Assembly: GCA_019912395.1 (NCBI GenBank)
Contig: JAIOIH010000010.1
Span: 29,933-93,932, forward strand
Length of the DNA: 64,000 bases
Source of the DNA: Flavobacteriales bacterium
Lineage (GTDB): Bacteria; Bacteroidota; Bacteroidia; Flavobacteriales_F; PHOS-HE28
Direction: 5' to 3'
The notes below the pieces were generated by a model. That model was not told where the DNA came from and did not search any database. It worked only from the letters and a program-made list of their open reading frames with translations. The position numbers and the translations under genes are program-made. Of this stretch, positions 8,146 to 15,964 are shown one piece after another; the stretch's first letter is position 1; every line of letters starts with the position of its first letter.

Positions 8146-9011
8146 TTTGTGATCATTGTGTTATAGCGGGATTCACTGCAACTGGTCCCGTTGCAAAACC
8201 AATGCACCTCGCCGTAGCGGTGGGTCACCTTGCGGTACTCCCGGGTACGGCCCTGCTCCGTTATGCGCACCATCCGGGCCACGTACGCAGGCCGAACCTC
8301 GATCTCCTCGGTGCGACCGTCCTGCCGGGGTTCTTCGGGTGGAGCGACCACCGCAGTTACGGACGGTGACGGCGGTGCAGTTCGATCCGGCTTGATCCCC
8401 GATCGTGAACGCGCTATGGACCGCTGGCCTTGCTCCGGCGTGAAGCCCGGTTCGGTGGCCTCCTTCATCAACTCCGGTCGGGCCGACCCATCGAAAGACC
8501 CCGGCGCATCGGGCAGTGCCCGGGGAAGGGTCCGCTGAACATCGATCGAACCAAGGCGCTTTGTCCTTTCCCGTACCAGTGCGTAGTTCGTGCTGTAGTC
8601 GAAATCACCCGTCGCGGTATCGAACACTACCACGCCAACGGCCTTGGCATATCCAACCACGGATCCCATGGGTTTGGGTTCCAGCGTGACGAGGAATGGG
8701 AAACGGAAGGGTGCCGCTGCCATGGAACTCTCCGGCATGTGGGTATCGAAGTGCAGGGTTTTGCTCAAGCACCCTTCGCGGACAAAGTGCAGCACGTAGT
8801 CCTGTTGCAGGTCCAAGTTCAACGTGAAGCGGCTGATATCATCGTGCAGCACTTGGACCTGGACCCCGTTGCGCTCCACGATCACCCGGGCCCCTTTCAT
8901 GGGCACACCCTTGACGCGGAACTTGCCATCAACCAGCAATCCTTGCGGTACGGTTGCTCCGAGGGTGATCGTGGCGATCAACAATACGAAGGGGATCAGC
9001 GGGGTTTTCAT
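8142..9011 (-). CDS. Secreted protein with carboxypeptidase-regulatory-like N-terminal domain
   Basis: A 289-residue protein with a short hydrophobic signal sequence (MKTPLIPFVLLIATITLG). Residues about 25-100 (DGKFRVKGVPMKGARVIVER, then QQDYVLHFVREGCLSKTL) follow the beta-sandwich pattern of carboxypeptidase regulatory-like domains that are frequent in exported Bacteroidota proteins. The rest is low-complexity with a Pro-rich linker and a C-terminal segment containing two Cys. I chose the ATG at 9011 for its signal peptide; the frame stays open for another 133 codons upstream without a convincing start. It is followed in a 4-bp overlap by the MORN-like gene. Confidence 0.7.
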   Translation of the reverse strand: MKTPLIPFVLLIATITLGATVPQGLLVDGKFRVKGVPMKGARVIVERNGVQVQVLHDDISRFTLNLDLQQDYVLHFVREGCLSKTLHFDTHMPESSMAAAPFRFPFLVTLEPKPMGSVVGYAKAVGVVVFDTATGDFDYSTNYALVRERTKRLGSIDVQRTLPRALPDAPGSFDGSARPELMKEATEPGFTPEQGQRSIARSRSGIKPDRTAPPSPSVTAVVAPPEEPRQDGRTEEIEVRPAYVARMVRITEQGRTREYRKVTHRYGEVHWFCNGTSCSESRYNTMITK

Positions 9012-9446
9012 TGTGGCGGGATTGATGGTTACCCATGTCACGTAACAAAGGTGAGGCACCCTTCTTCCCGTTCCTATACCCCGAAATAGGGATTTTGAGC
9101 GGTGTGTGTGGGGGGGGCGACTCGCCCAGGCCATGCCCACAGGAGTCGTTGAACTTTTTTCGCGCTGTGGGACTTTCGACCGCGATCGCTTGAACGGTGC
9201 CGTTCCTTGCCTGATGTGCGCCGTTTCCTGCCCGTTCCCGCACCTGCAAGCAAGGATCCCGGGATACCCGCGTTGTTCTGCGGTCCCATGGTCCATGGCC
9301 GTGTTCGGGAGGTTTCTGCGGAAGGCGATCCAGGAAAACGATGAACTTCCTATGTTTGCGCCCTCTTCGGCCAGCGCATCGGGTCGCCGTAACGTACACG
9401 CAACGAACAAGCCAACGAGCTATTTCAACCAAGAAACCCTTCCTAC
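9012..9446. other. 435-bp divergent intergenic region
   Basis: This gap separates the minus-strand secreted-protein pair from the plus-strand exbB cluster. It has a G-tract near 9110 and no reading frame I trust. A TAnnTTTG-type -7 box for the exbB operon lies at 9351-9358. I saw no RNA gene. Confidence 0.6.
9351..9358 (+). promoter_or_regulatory. Bacteroidota-type -7 box upstream of exbB
   Basis: TATGTTTG matches the TAnnTTTG consensus of the Bacteroidota primary sigma factor. A -33 TTTG at the usual spacing is not evident. The site is about 90 bp upstream of the exbB start, and the bases after it (GCGCCCTC) match those after the tetR -7 box at 33223. Confidence 0.45.
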
Positions 9447-10259
9447 ATGAGCACACGTAAATCCGGAAAGTTGTCCAGCCTGTTCGTGGCCTTGGCCTTT
9501 CCCTTGGCCCTCGGCGTCAGCATCCTCTTCTACATGTTCGTGCTTGGCGATCCGGCCAACTTCGAAGGCGGAGACCCGGTTCATGGGCACCCCGTGGCCG
9601 AGAATCCGGCCCATACGTTCGGCTTGATCCACAAGGGTGGCTTCATCGTGCCGATCTTGGTAACGGTGTTCCTGTTGATCATCATCTTCTCGATTGAGCG
9701 GTTCATCACCTTGAGCCGTGCTTCGGGTAAGGGCCGCGTGGATGAATTCCTCCACAACGTGCGCCAGCTCCTGGCCACGGACCGCGTGGACGAAGCGATG
9801 ACCGTTTGTGACGAACAGCAGGGCAGCGTGGCCAACGTGATGCGCAGCGGACTGGTGAAGTACAAGACCGTGATCAACGATGGCACCCTGGACAAGGAGA
9901 CCAAGATCAACATCGTGAAGCAGGAGATCGAGGAGGCCACGGCCTTGGAACTGCCCATGCTGAGCAAGAACCTCGTGATCCTTTCCACCTGTGCCAGTGT
10001 GAGTACGCTGTTGGGTCTGATCGGAACCGTTCTGGGGATGATCCGGGCCTTCAGTGCCATGGCCACCGCCGGTACACCGGATGCCACCCAGCTCTCAACA
10101 GGTATTTCGGAGGCCCTGATCAACACCGCACTGGGTGTGGCGGGATCGGCCCTGGGCATCATCATGTTCAACTACTTCAGCACCAAGATCGATGGCATCA
10201 CCCATGGCATCGATGAGGCGGGGTTCAGCGTAAGCCAAACACTGGCCAACTACAAGTAA
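9447..10259 (+). CDS. exbB: MotA/TolQ/ExbB proton channel family protein
   Basis: A 270-residue inner-membrane protein. Predicted membrane segments lie near residues 10-35, 60-85, 165-190 and 215-240. The last two carry the family pattern STLLGLIGTVLGMIRAF and ALINTALGVAGSALGIIMF. Together with ExbD it uses the proton-motive force to drive TonB. The extra N-terminal hydrophobic segment is common in Bacteroidota ExbB. It starts a cluster with two exbD genes and tonB. Confidence 0.93.
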   Translation: MSTRKSGKLSSLFVALAFPLALGVSILFYMFVLGDPANFEGGDPVHGHPVAENPAHTFGLIHKGGFIVPILVTVFLLIIIFSIERFITLSRASGKGRVDEFLHNVRQLLATDRVDEAMTVCDEQQGSVANVMRSGLVKYKTVINDGTLDKETKINIVKQEIEEATALELPMLSKNLVILSTCASVSTLLGLIGTVLGMIRAFSAMATAGTPDATQLSTGISEALINTALGVAGSALGIIMFNYFSTKIDGITHGIDEAGFSVSQTLANYK

Positions 10260-10320
10260 GGACCATCCGCGCACCGACGTGCAGGATGACATAAACCGAT
10301 CAAGGAGACCAAAACCAGGC

Positions 10321-10974
10321 ATGGCAAAGATCAAGATGCCCCGGTCGAGTCCACACATGGACATGACCCCCTTGGTGGACCTCGGCTTCCTGTTGGTCAC
10401 CTTTTTCATGCTCACCGCACAATTCCGGCCCGAGGAGGCGGTGGTGGTTGACATTCCCACCAGCCGGAGCCAATCGCCCATCCCCGCCGAGAATTTGATG
10501 ACGGTGATCGTGGACAGTGCGGGAAGGGTGTTCTGGGATTTTACCGATAAGAAAGTGCGCAGGGCGGTGCTCAAGGAAATGGGCGAGCGGTACAAGCTCG
10601 ATTTCGACGCCGAGCAAACGCAGCGCTTCGTGAACCTGAATTCCATCGGCATACCCATGCAACAGCTCCCGGCCTATCTCGACCTCGATGCCGCTGCTGA
10701 CCGCACCGAGGTGGACAAGCGATCGCCCGGTATACCCATTGATAGCACGAACAACCAGCTCCTGGACTGGATCCGCGTCACGCAGCTTATCTTCAGCAGC
10801 GGTGCGGAGGGCAGGAACCCGATCGTGGCCTTGAAGGGTGACGGGAATGTGAATTACTCCGTGATCAACAAAGTGATCAAGATCTTCCAGAGCCCAACGG
10901 TGAAGATCAACCGGTTCAAGATGATCACGAACCTGGAAGAAAGCCGAATGGTGGTTCCACCCCCAACCAAATGA
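10321..10974 (+). CDS. exbD: ExbD/TolR biopolymer transport protein (first copy)
   Basis: A 217-residue protein with one N-terminal membrane segment. MDMTPLVDLGFLLVTFFML contains the conserved Asp required for proton use. The remainder is a periplasmic domain longer than in E. coli ExbD (141 residues), as is usual in this phylum. I chose the ATG at 10321, preceded by AAGGAG about 12 bp upstream, over an in-frame ATG at 10279. It sits 61 bp after exbB and 59 bp before the second exbD. Confidence 0.92.
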   Translation: MAKIKMPRSSPHMDMTPLVDLGFLLVTFFMLTAQFRPEEAVVVDIPTSRSQSPIPAENLMTVIVDSAGRVFWDFTDKKVRRAVLKEMGERYKLDFDAEQTQRFVNLNSIGIPMQQLPAYLDLDAAADRTEVDKRSPGIPIDSTNNQLLDWIRVTQLIFSSGAEGRNPIVALKGDGNVNYSVINKVIKIFQSPTVKINRFKMITNLEESRMVVPPPTK

Positions 10975-11033
10975 GGACATGGGTGTACAGGATGCTACAA
11001 GAGACACTTCAACACGGTAGATAACCAGCGACC

Positions 11034-11660
11034 ATGGCAGAAGTACCCGGCGGAGATGAAGGTGGCGGCGGCGGACGGCACAAGAAGAAGCGTGCCAAGA
11101 AGGGCAGCACCCGGATCGACATGACCCCATTGGTCGATCTGGCATTCCTCTTGCTCACCTTCTTCATCCTTACCACCACCATGTACCAGCCTTCCTCGCT
11201 CCAGCTCACCTTCCCCGTGCCCCAGGATGGAGCGGACAAGCGCGAGCTTGAGAAGGTGAACAACGCGCTCACGGTCTTCCTGACCAAGGAGGACCAAATA
11301 TTCTACTACCGGGACGCCTTCAAGCCCGGGGAGACCCAACTGACCCGAACGGATTTCAGCAAGATCACCAAGTTCCTGATCGATGAGAACCGGAGTACCT
11401 TTGATCAAGTACAGGAATTGGGACGACGGTACAACGCGAACGAGATCGATCAACTGGCCTACGATACGTTGAAGAACAATGTGCAAAAGCGGCCCGAAGC
11501 CCTTTTTGTCATCATTAAGCCGGACAAGGATGCCAAGTACCGCAACATGATCGATATGGTGGACGACATGGATATCAGCGGTATAGGCAAGTATGCCGTG
11601 CAGGACACCATAAAGCCGGTAGAGCTCGAATTGTTGAACGCCGAGAAACTCAAATTCTGA
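11034..11660 (+). CDS. exbD: ExbD/TolR biopolymer transport protein (second copy)
   Basis: A 208-residue ExbD paralogue with a Gly-rich then Lys-rich cytoplasmic N-terminus (about 1-25) and the membrane segment IDMTPLVDLAFLLLTFFIL, including the conserved Asp. The periplasmic region is longer than in the proteobacterial protein. Two adjacent, divergent exbD genes are a usual arrangement in Bacteroidota TonB systems. The stop is 4 bp before the tonB start. Confidence 0.92.
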   Translation: MAEVPGGDEGGGGGRHKKKRAKKGSTRIDMTPLVDLAFLLLTFFILTTTMYQPSSLQLTFPVPQDGADKRELEKVNNALTVFLTKEDQIFYYRDAFKPGETQLTRTDFSKITKFLIDENRSTFDQVQELGRRYNANEIDQLAYDTLKNNVQKRPEALFVIIKPDKDAKYRNMIDMVDDMDISGIGKYAVQDTIKPVELELLNAEKLKF

Positions 11661-11664
11661 GCAC

Positions 11665-12504
11665 ATGCCCTTCGTAATCATCGTTGCAGTGCTGGTCGTC
11701 TTGAGCGTCTTGCTCACGTTCGACACCTCGTGGATGAACCTCCTTCAGGGCACCCGCAACGAGTTGGTCTTTGCGGGAAGGAACAAGGAGTACGGCGCCT
11801 TCGATCTCCGGAAGGCCTATACGACCCGACTGGGCCTCGCGATGGTGGCCGGTGTGGCATTCTTTGCCGTGATGGTGGGCACGCCCTTTGTCCTCTCCAA
11901 GGTTGGGGATAAGGTGCCCGAGCCGGAGAAAGTGAAGATCGTGGAGGTGAACCTCGACCTCTTTGAGGAAGACCAACCGGAAGAAGCGCCACCTCCACCC
12001 GAGATCGTACCGCCCGCCCAACCCCAGATCGAGACCGTGCAGTTCGTTGCGGTGGAGGCCAGTGACGAGCCGGTGGAAGCACCCCCGCCCACCCAGGAGG
12101 ACCTGGGTGAGACCACTGCCAGCACCACCACCCAGGAGGGTGAAAAGATCGATGCTCCTCCACCACCCCCGCCCGTGGAGGAGGTCACCTTTGATCTGGC
12201 CGCCGTGCAGGAACAGCCTGATTTCCCGGGTGGCATGGCCAAGATGTACGAGTACCTTCAAAAGACCACCAAGTACCCGGACATGGAGTTCGACGCAGGC
12301 ATCCAAGGCAAGGTGTTCATTGAGTTCGTGGTGGACAAGGACGGAAGCGTGGAGGACGTGAAGGTCCGACGAGGCGTAAGCCCCGGATTGGACAAGGAGG
12401 CCTTGCGGGCGGTGAGGTCCATGCCCAAGTGGAGCCCCGGCAAAATGAACGGCAAGCCGGTGAAGGTCCGCTTCACCATCCCGGTGGACTTCAAGCTGAA
12501 GTAG
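11665..12504 (+). CDS. tonB: Energy transducer TonB (first copy)
   Basis: A 279-residue protein that links the ExbB/ExbD motor to outer-membrane TonB-dependent transporters. The C-terminal domain (about 188-279) has the TonB pattern QPDFPGGMAKMYEYLQK, GKVFIEFVVDKDGSVEDVKV and MPKWSPGKMNGKPVKV. A Pro/Glu-rich stretch (about 107-170) spans the periplasm. The usual membrane helix (about 53-75) follows the motif NKEYGAFDLRKAY. Upstream of that is an additional hydrophobic segment (residues 1-19). A later start at MNLLQG (11734) would remove it, but the paralogue at 13961 has the same extra segment, so I kept the first ATG. Confidence 0.92.
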   Translation: MPFVIIVAVLVVLSVLLTFDTSWMNLLQGTRNELVFAGRNKEYGAFDLRKAYTTRLGLAMVAGVAFFAVMVGTPFVLSKVGDKVPEPEKVKIVEVNLDLFEEDQPEEAPPPPEIVPPAQPQIETVQFVAVEASDEPVEAPPPTQEDLGETTASTTTQEGEKIDAPPPPPPVEEVTFDLAAVQEQPDFPGGMAKMYEYLQKTTKYPDMEFDAGIQGKVFIEFVVDKDGSVEDVKVRRGVSPGLDKEALRAVRSMPKWSPGKMNGKPVKVRFTIPVDFKLK

Positions 12505-12529
12505 ACCGTACCATACTGGGGACCAATAG

Positions 12530-12560
12530 CCCGCTCCCAACCAATGGTGCGGGTTGTTTT
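12530..12560 (+). terminator. Possible terminator after tonB
   Basis: CCCGC (12530-12534) and GCGGG (12549-12553) form a short stem with a 14-nt loop, followed by TTGTTTT. It lies 26 bp after the tonB stop. The stem is short, so this is only a candidate. Confidence 0.35.
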
Positions 12561-12748
12561 CCTGAAGATACCGGATGCTGGGCGCCATGGGTTCCAGATC
12601 GGTTCGTCGCCCCGGGTACGGACTTTTCCAACCGGACCTCCACAAGGTGATTTTCCTCACCCGCTGATTCGATACCAAAGGATTATGTTCACGGACGAAC
12701 CAAGAGACGGTACGAATCGTTCCCCATACCCACATTGAACCCGGATAA

Positions 12749-13828
12749 ATGAACCAACAGACGAAGGACGTATTGAAAAAGGCGGCGCAGATACATGGCG
12801 AAGGTTGCGTGACGGTGACCCTGAACACCCACAGAACGGCCCCCGACTGCCTGAAGGACCCGATCCTGCTCAAGGAGCTGCTCAAACAAGCGGAGAGCAG
12901 GCTGTCCGCGGATCACGGGGCCAAGATTGCGCAAGCCACCATGGCCAAACTGAACACCATGGCCGGCAGCATCGATCATGCACACAACCTGGAAAGCTTG
13001 GTGCTGTTCGCCAACACCGAATTTTCCGCCCATGTGAAGCTGCCGGTGGCCGTGGTGGACCGCGTGACCATCGATGACACCTTTGCCACACGGGACCTGT
13101 ACCGGGCCCTGCATCGGGAGGCGGAATACTATGTGCTCCTGCTGAACAGGGTCGAAGCCCGGCTGTTCCAGGCGATCAATGGGAAGGTGGAGGCGGAGGT
13201 CCGGGGCGATTTCCCTGTCAAGAACTCCGTGGCGGGCTCGGATGCCGCCAAGATCGTATCCAATAGGGATTTCACGGCCCTGGTGGAGGAGTTCTTCAAT
13301 CGGGTGGACAAGGCCTTGGTCAAGGTGATCAATGAGGAGCCACTCCCGGTGGTCCTGGCCACCGAGAGTCGCAATGTGGACCACTACGGCCGGATCGCGG
13401 ACAAGAAGGAATTCCTGAAGGCGAACTTCAACCCCTCGCATGATGACCTCACCCCGCACCATCTGGTCGAGGAGGCATGGAAGGCCTATGCGCCCGTTGT
13501 AAAGTCGAAGTATGATCAACGGACGGATGCCTTGGAAACGGCCATTTCCGCCGGACGGCTGTTGACCGACCACAACGACATCTGGCGCGCACTGCAGGAG
13601 GGTCGAGGGGGAACGATCTTCGTGAAGCAGGGACTTTTTCAGCCCGCCATGCTCAACAATGGCCAGATCGAACTCCTGCCCGGTCCCGAGCGAAAAAGGA
13701 AAGGTGCCGTGGACGATATCATCGATGAGATGATCGAACGGAACAAGGCCTTTGGAGGCGATGCGGTCTTCGTGCATGGAGATGAACTGGACCGCTTCAA
13801 CGGACTGGCCTTGGTGACGCGTTATTGA
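12749..13828 (+). CDS. Bacterial eRF1-like (baeRF / Balon-type) protein
   Basis: A 359-residue protein that I recognise as a member of the bacterial homologues of archaeal/eukaryotic release factor 1 (baeRF). One branch includes the ribosome hibernation factor Balon. Visible features are the central HREAEYYVLLLNRVEARLFQ strand and the C-terminal IWRALQEGRGGTIFVKQG and ALVTRY segments typical of eRF1 domain 3-like folds. I see no GGQ peptide-release motif, which fits hibernation-type members. No signal peptide, so cytoplasmic. It sits between two tonB genes in the same orientation with gaps of 244 and 132 bp. The ribosomal role is inferred from the family. Confidence 0.72.
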   Translation: MNQQTKDVLKKAAQIHGEGCVTVTLNTHRTAPDCLKDPILLKELLKQAESRLSADHGAKIAQATMAKLNTMAGSIDHAHNLESLVLFANTEFSAHVKLPVAVVDRVTIDDTFATRDLYRALHREAEYYVLLLNRVEARLFQAINGKVEAEVRGDFPVKNSVAGSDAAKIVSNRDFTALVEEFFNRVDKALVKVINEEPLPVVLATESRNVDHYGRIADKKEFLKANFNPSHDDLTPHHLVEEAWKAYAPVVKSKYDQRTDALETAISAGRLLTDHNDIWRALQEGRGGTIFVKQGLFQPAMLNNGQIELLPGPERKRKGAVDDIIDEMIERNKAFGGDAVFVHGDELDRFNGLALVTRY

Positions 13829-13960
13829 GCGGAGGACCGTGTAGTAACTGAAGGGCACGAGCATCGGCGGTGGTGATCCCACCATCGGTGCAATGAACGC
13901 GGTCCGGCTTGGGTTGTACAGGGGATAGGACGTTGGTTCATCCCAAACACCCCGAAAGCC

Positions 13961-14827
13961 ATGATGATCGCTGCCGTACTGATCCCCTTCACCCTGCTCT
14001 GCTTGGCCATGGGCCGGAACCTTTCGTGGAGCAATGAGACGCGGAGAGAACGCAATATGCTCGTGTTCCAGCATCGCAACAGGCACTATGGAGCCTATCG
14101 CTTGCGTACCGGATACGAACGTCGCTTGGGGTTGGCGTTCCTGGCGGCGGTCGGCATCCTGGGGCTGATCGTCTCGGTGGCGAAGGCCGTCGCGCACTTC
14201 CAGCCACAAGTTCGGGTCCCGGCGACCGGGGAAGTCGTGGTGGATGTGGACTTGGGCAGGGCGTTCATTTTCCCGCCCGAGCCGCCCCAGCCCGCGCCGG
14301 GGAAAAGGGAAGTGCTGCCTCCGGTGAAGCGGGACCCGGACGAACTGCGACCGGTGGACGCCACGGACAGCTTGGTGGAGCCGCCCTTGCCCCCTCGGGA
14401 TACGAGCAGCATGGCCGCGGTACAGGGAAATCCGTCAACGTCGCGATCGGGTGGCACCGCTGTTCCGGGCGGAGGCACCGGGGGTGATGCGGGGCCGGAC
14501 ATCGAAGCGGGCGCCAGCACGTGGGAGGGCTTCGAGGTGCAGGAGGTACCACAATTCCCCGGTGGCGAGAAGGCGCTGCACCAGTGGGTTCAACGCAATC
14601 TTGAATTTCCGCCGGACGCGTTCGGCAAGGATGTGGTGTACGTGCAGTTCATCATAGGGCTGAACGGCTCGGTGGAGGATGTGCAGGCGGTGAAGGGCGA
14701 GCAGGAAGCGCTTAGGAACGCAGCGGAACGCACCCTGCGGCGGATGCCCCGCTGGAAGCCCGCGCGCATGAACGGGCATGAGGTGCGGTGCCGACTTACG
14801 TTGCCCATCCGGTTCGAGACGCGCTAA
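13961..14827 (+). CDS. tonB: Energy transducer TonB (second copy)
   Basis: A 288-residue TonB paralogue. It has the same layout as the copy at 11665: an N-terminal hydrophobic segment (1-18), the motif NRHYGAYRLRTGYERRLGLA, a membrane helix (about 63-80), a Pro-rich linker with a Gly-rich patch (about 100-190) and a C-terminal TonB domain (about 198-288) with VPQFPGGEKALHQWVQ and MPRWKPARMNG. Two tonB genes within 2.5 kb may serve different transporter sets. A start further downstream is possible. Confidence 0.88.
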   Translation: MMIAAVLIPFTLLCLAMGRNLSWSNETRRERNMLVFQHRNRHYGAYRLRTGYERRLGLAFLAAVGILGLIVSVAKAVAHFQPQVRVPATGEVVVDVDLGRAFIFPPEPPQPAPGKREVLPPVKRDPDELRPVDATDSLVEPPLPPRDTSSMAAVQGNPSTSRSGGTAVPGGGTGGDAGPDIEAGASTWEGFEVQEVPQFPGGEKALHQWVQRNLEFPPDAFGKDVVYVQFIIGLNGSVEDVQAVKGEQEALRNAAERTLRRMPRWKPARMNGHEVRCRLTLPIRFETR

Positions 14828-14836
14828 TATTGCACG

Positions 14837-15025
14837 ATGAAGTATTTCGCCCTTGTGATGAGCGTGTTGTACCTGATGGCTGGATGCTTGATCCTCTTTA
14901 CCAACTTCATGTACCCGCAGATCTCGCGCTTCCGGGTTCCTTTGGGTGTGGTATTGCTGGGGTACGGTGTGGTCCGGGGCATCATGTGGCAGCGCAAGCA
15001 GGCCCAAAGCGAAGAGGGTCCGTGA
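14837..15025 (+). CDS. Small two-helix membrane protein
   Basis: A 62-residue protein with two hydrophobic segments (about 3-24 and 32-50) and a charged C-terminus. It starts 9 bp after tonB and overlaps the next gene by 4 bp (GTGA), so it is translationally coupled to the PstS-like lipoprotein. Genes like this occur between tonB and pstS in related clusters. Function unknown. Confidence 0.7.
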   Translation: MKYFALVMSVLYLMAGCLILFTNFMYPQISRFRVPLGVVLLGYGVVRGIMWQRKQAQSEEGP

Positions 15026-15954
15026 GCAACCGCATCAGCATCATCCCGGGGATCTGCATCCTGCTATTGGCGGGCTGCCGGTCCGCCGCTCCCGATCCCG
15101 GGGTCAACGATACCCCCACGCAAGGGAGGATCCTGGTGTTGGCTGACATGGACTGCCGACCGGTGATCGAAAAGGAACACATGATATTCTCCTCCTTCTA
15201 CCCCAAAGCGGAGGTGACCGTGCGCTACCTGAACGAGGCGGACCTGCTCAAGGCCATGCTCAACGATAGCGTGCGTTGCGTGTTCACCTCCGTGGACCTT
15301 GGCGGGGAGCAGCAGGCGTGGTTCCGGCAACGCAACCTCAGCACGCCCATCATCCCGATCTACAAGGGAGGGATAGCCGTGGTGGTGAACAAGGAAAGCC
15401 CGTTGCACCATTTGGACCTGGGGAAATTGGCGAAGTTGCTGGGCGGAACGAATGCGCTGGAAGTGACCGCGGATGAGGAAGGAAGCCTCGGCCTGGACTC
15501 CATGACAGCCTTGTTCGCCGGCGCGGGGAGCGGGGTGGCGCGGCTGCTGGTGGATTCCCTCCGTATCGGCAAGTTGCGGGGGCGCGCCTTGGCGGATGTG
15601 CCAGCCGTGGTGGCCCAGGTGGCCCGTGACCCGCGGACCATCGGATTCCTGCCCTTCGAGGCCATCAGCGACCTGGACAACCCGCAAATGCGGGCGCTGC
15701 GCGATCAGGTGCGCTTGTTGCCGATCGCCCGCAGGGCGGATGACCCCCCCGTACTTCCCTCGCAAAGCACCCTTGCCGACGGGGCATACCCCCTTCAGCG
15801 CACCGTGCATGCCATACTTACGGAGGGGAAAAGCGGTCTTGGCACTGGTTTTGTTTCCTTTGTCGCCAACCATAAAGGGCAACGGATCATTCTCAAGCTG
15901 GGTGTAGCCCCCATCAACATACCCACACGAAACGTGGAGATCGTCCCTTATTAG
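15022..15954 (+). CDS. PstS-like substrate-binding lipoprotein
   Basis: A 310-residue protein with a lipoprotein signal (ILLLAGCRSA), so probably anchored facing the periplasm. The body follows the PstS/type 2 periplasmic binding fold, with motifs such as IIPIYKGGIAVVVNKESPL and DPRTIGFLPFEAISDLDN. I chose the GTG at 15022 because it gives a proper signal peptide and overlaps the preceding stop. No Pst transporter genes are nearby. In Bacteroidota this protein often follows exbB-exbD-tonB and precedes a TPR gene, so a role with the TonB machinery is likelier than classical phosphate import. Confidence 0.8.
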   Translation: MSNRISIIPGICILLLAGCRSAAPDPGVNDTPTQGRILVLADMDCRPVIEKEHMIFSSFYPKAEVTVRYLNEADLLKAMLNDSVRCVFTSVDLGGEQQAWFRQRNLSTPIIPIYKGGIAVVVNKESPLHHLDLGKLAKLLGGTNALEVTADEEGSLGLDSMTALFAGAGSGVARLLVDSLRIGKLRGRALADVPAVVAQVARDPRTIGFLPFEAISDLDNPQMRALRDQVRLLPIARRADDPPVLPSQSTLADGAYPLQRTVHAILTEGKSGLGTGFVSFVANHKGQRIILKLGVAPINIPTRNVEIVPY

Positions 15955-15964
15955 CCGATTTGGA

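Noticed and set aside
15022..15954. A Pst phosphate uptake operon
   Set aside because: No pstA, pstB, pstC or phoU gene is adjacent; the neighbours are tonB-type and TPR genes.
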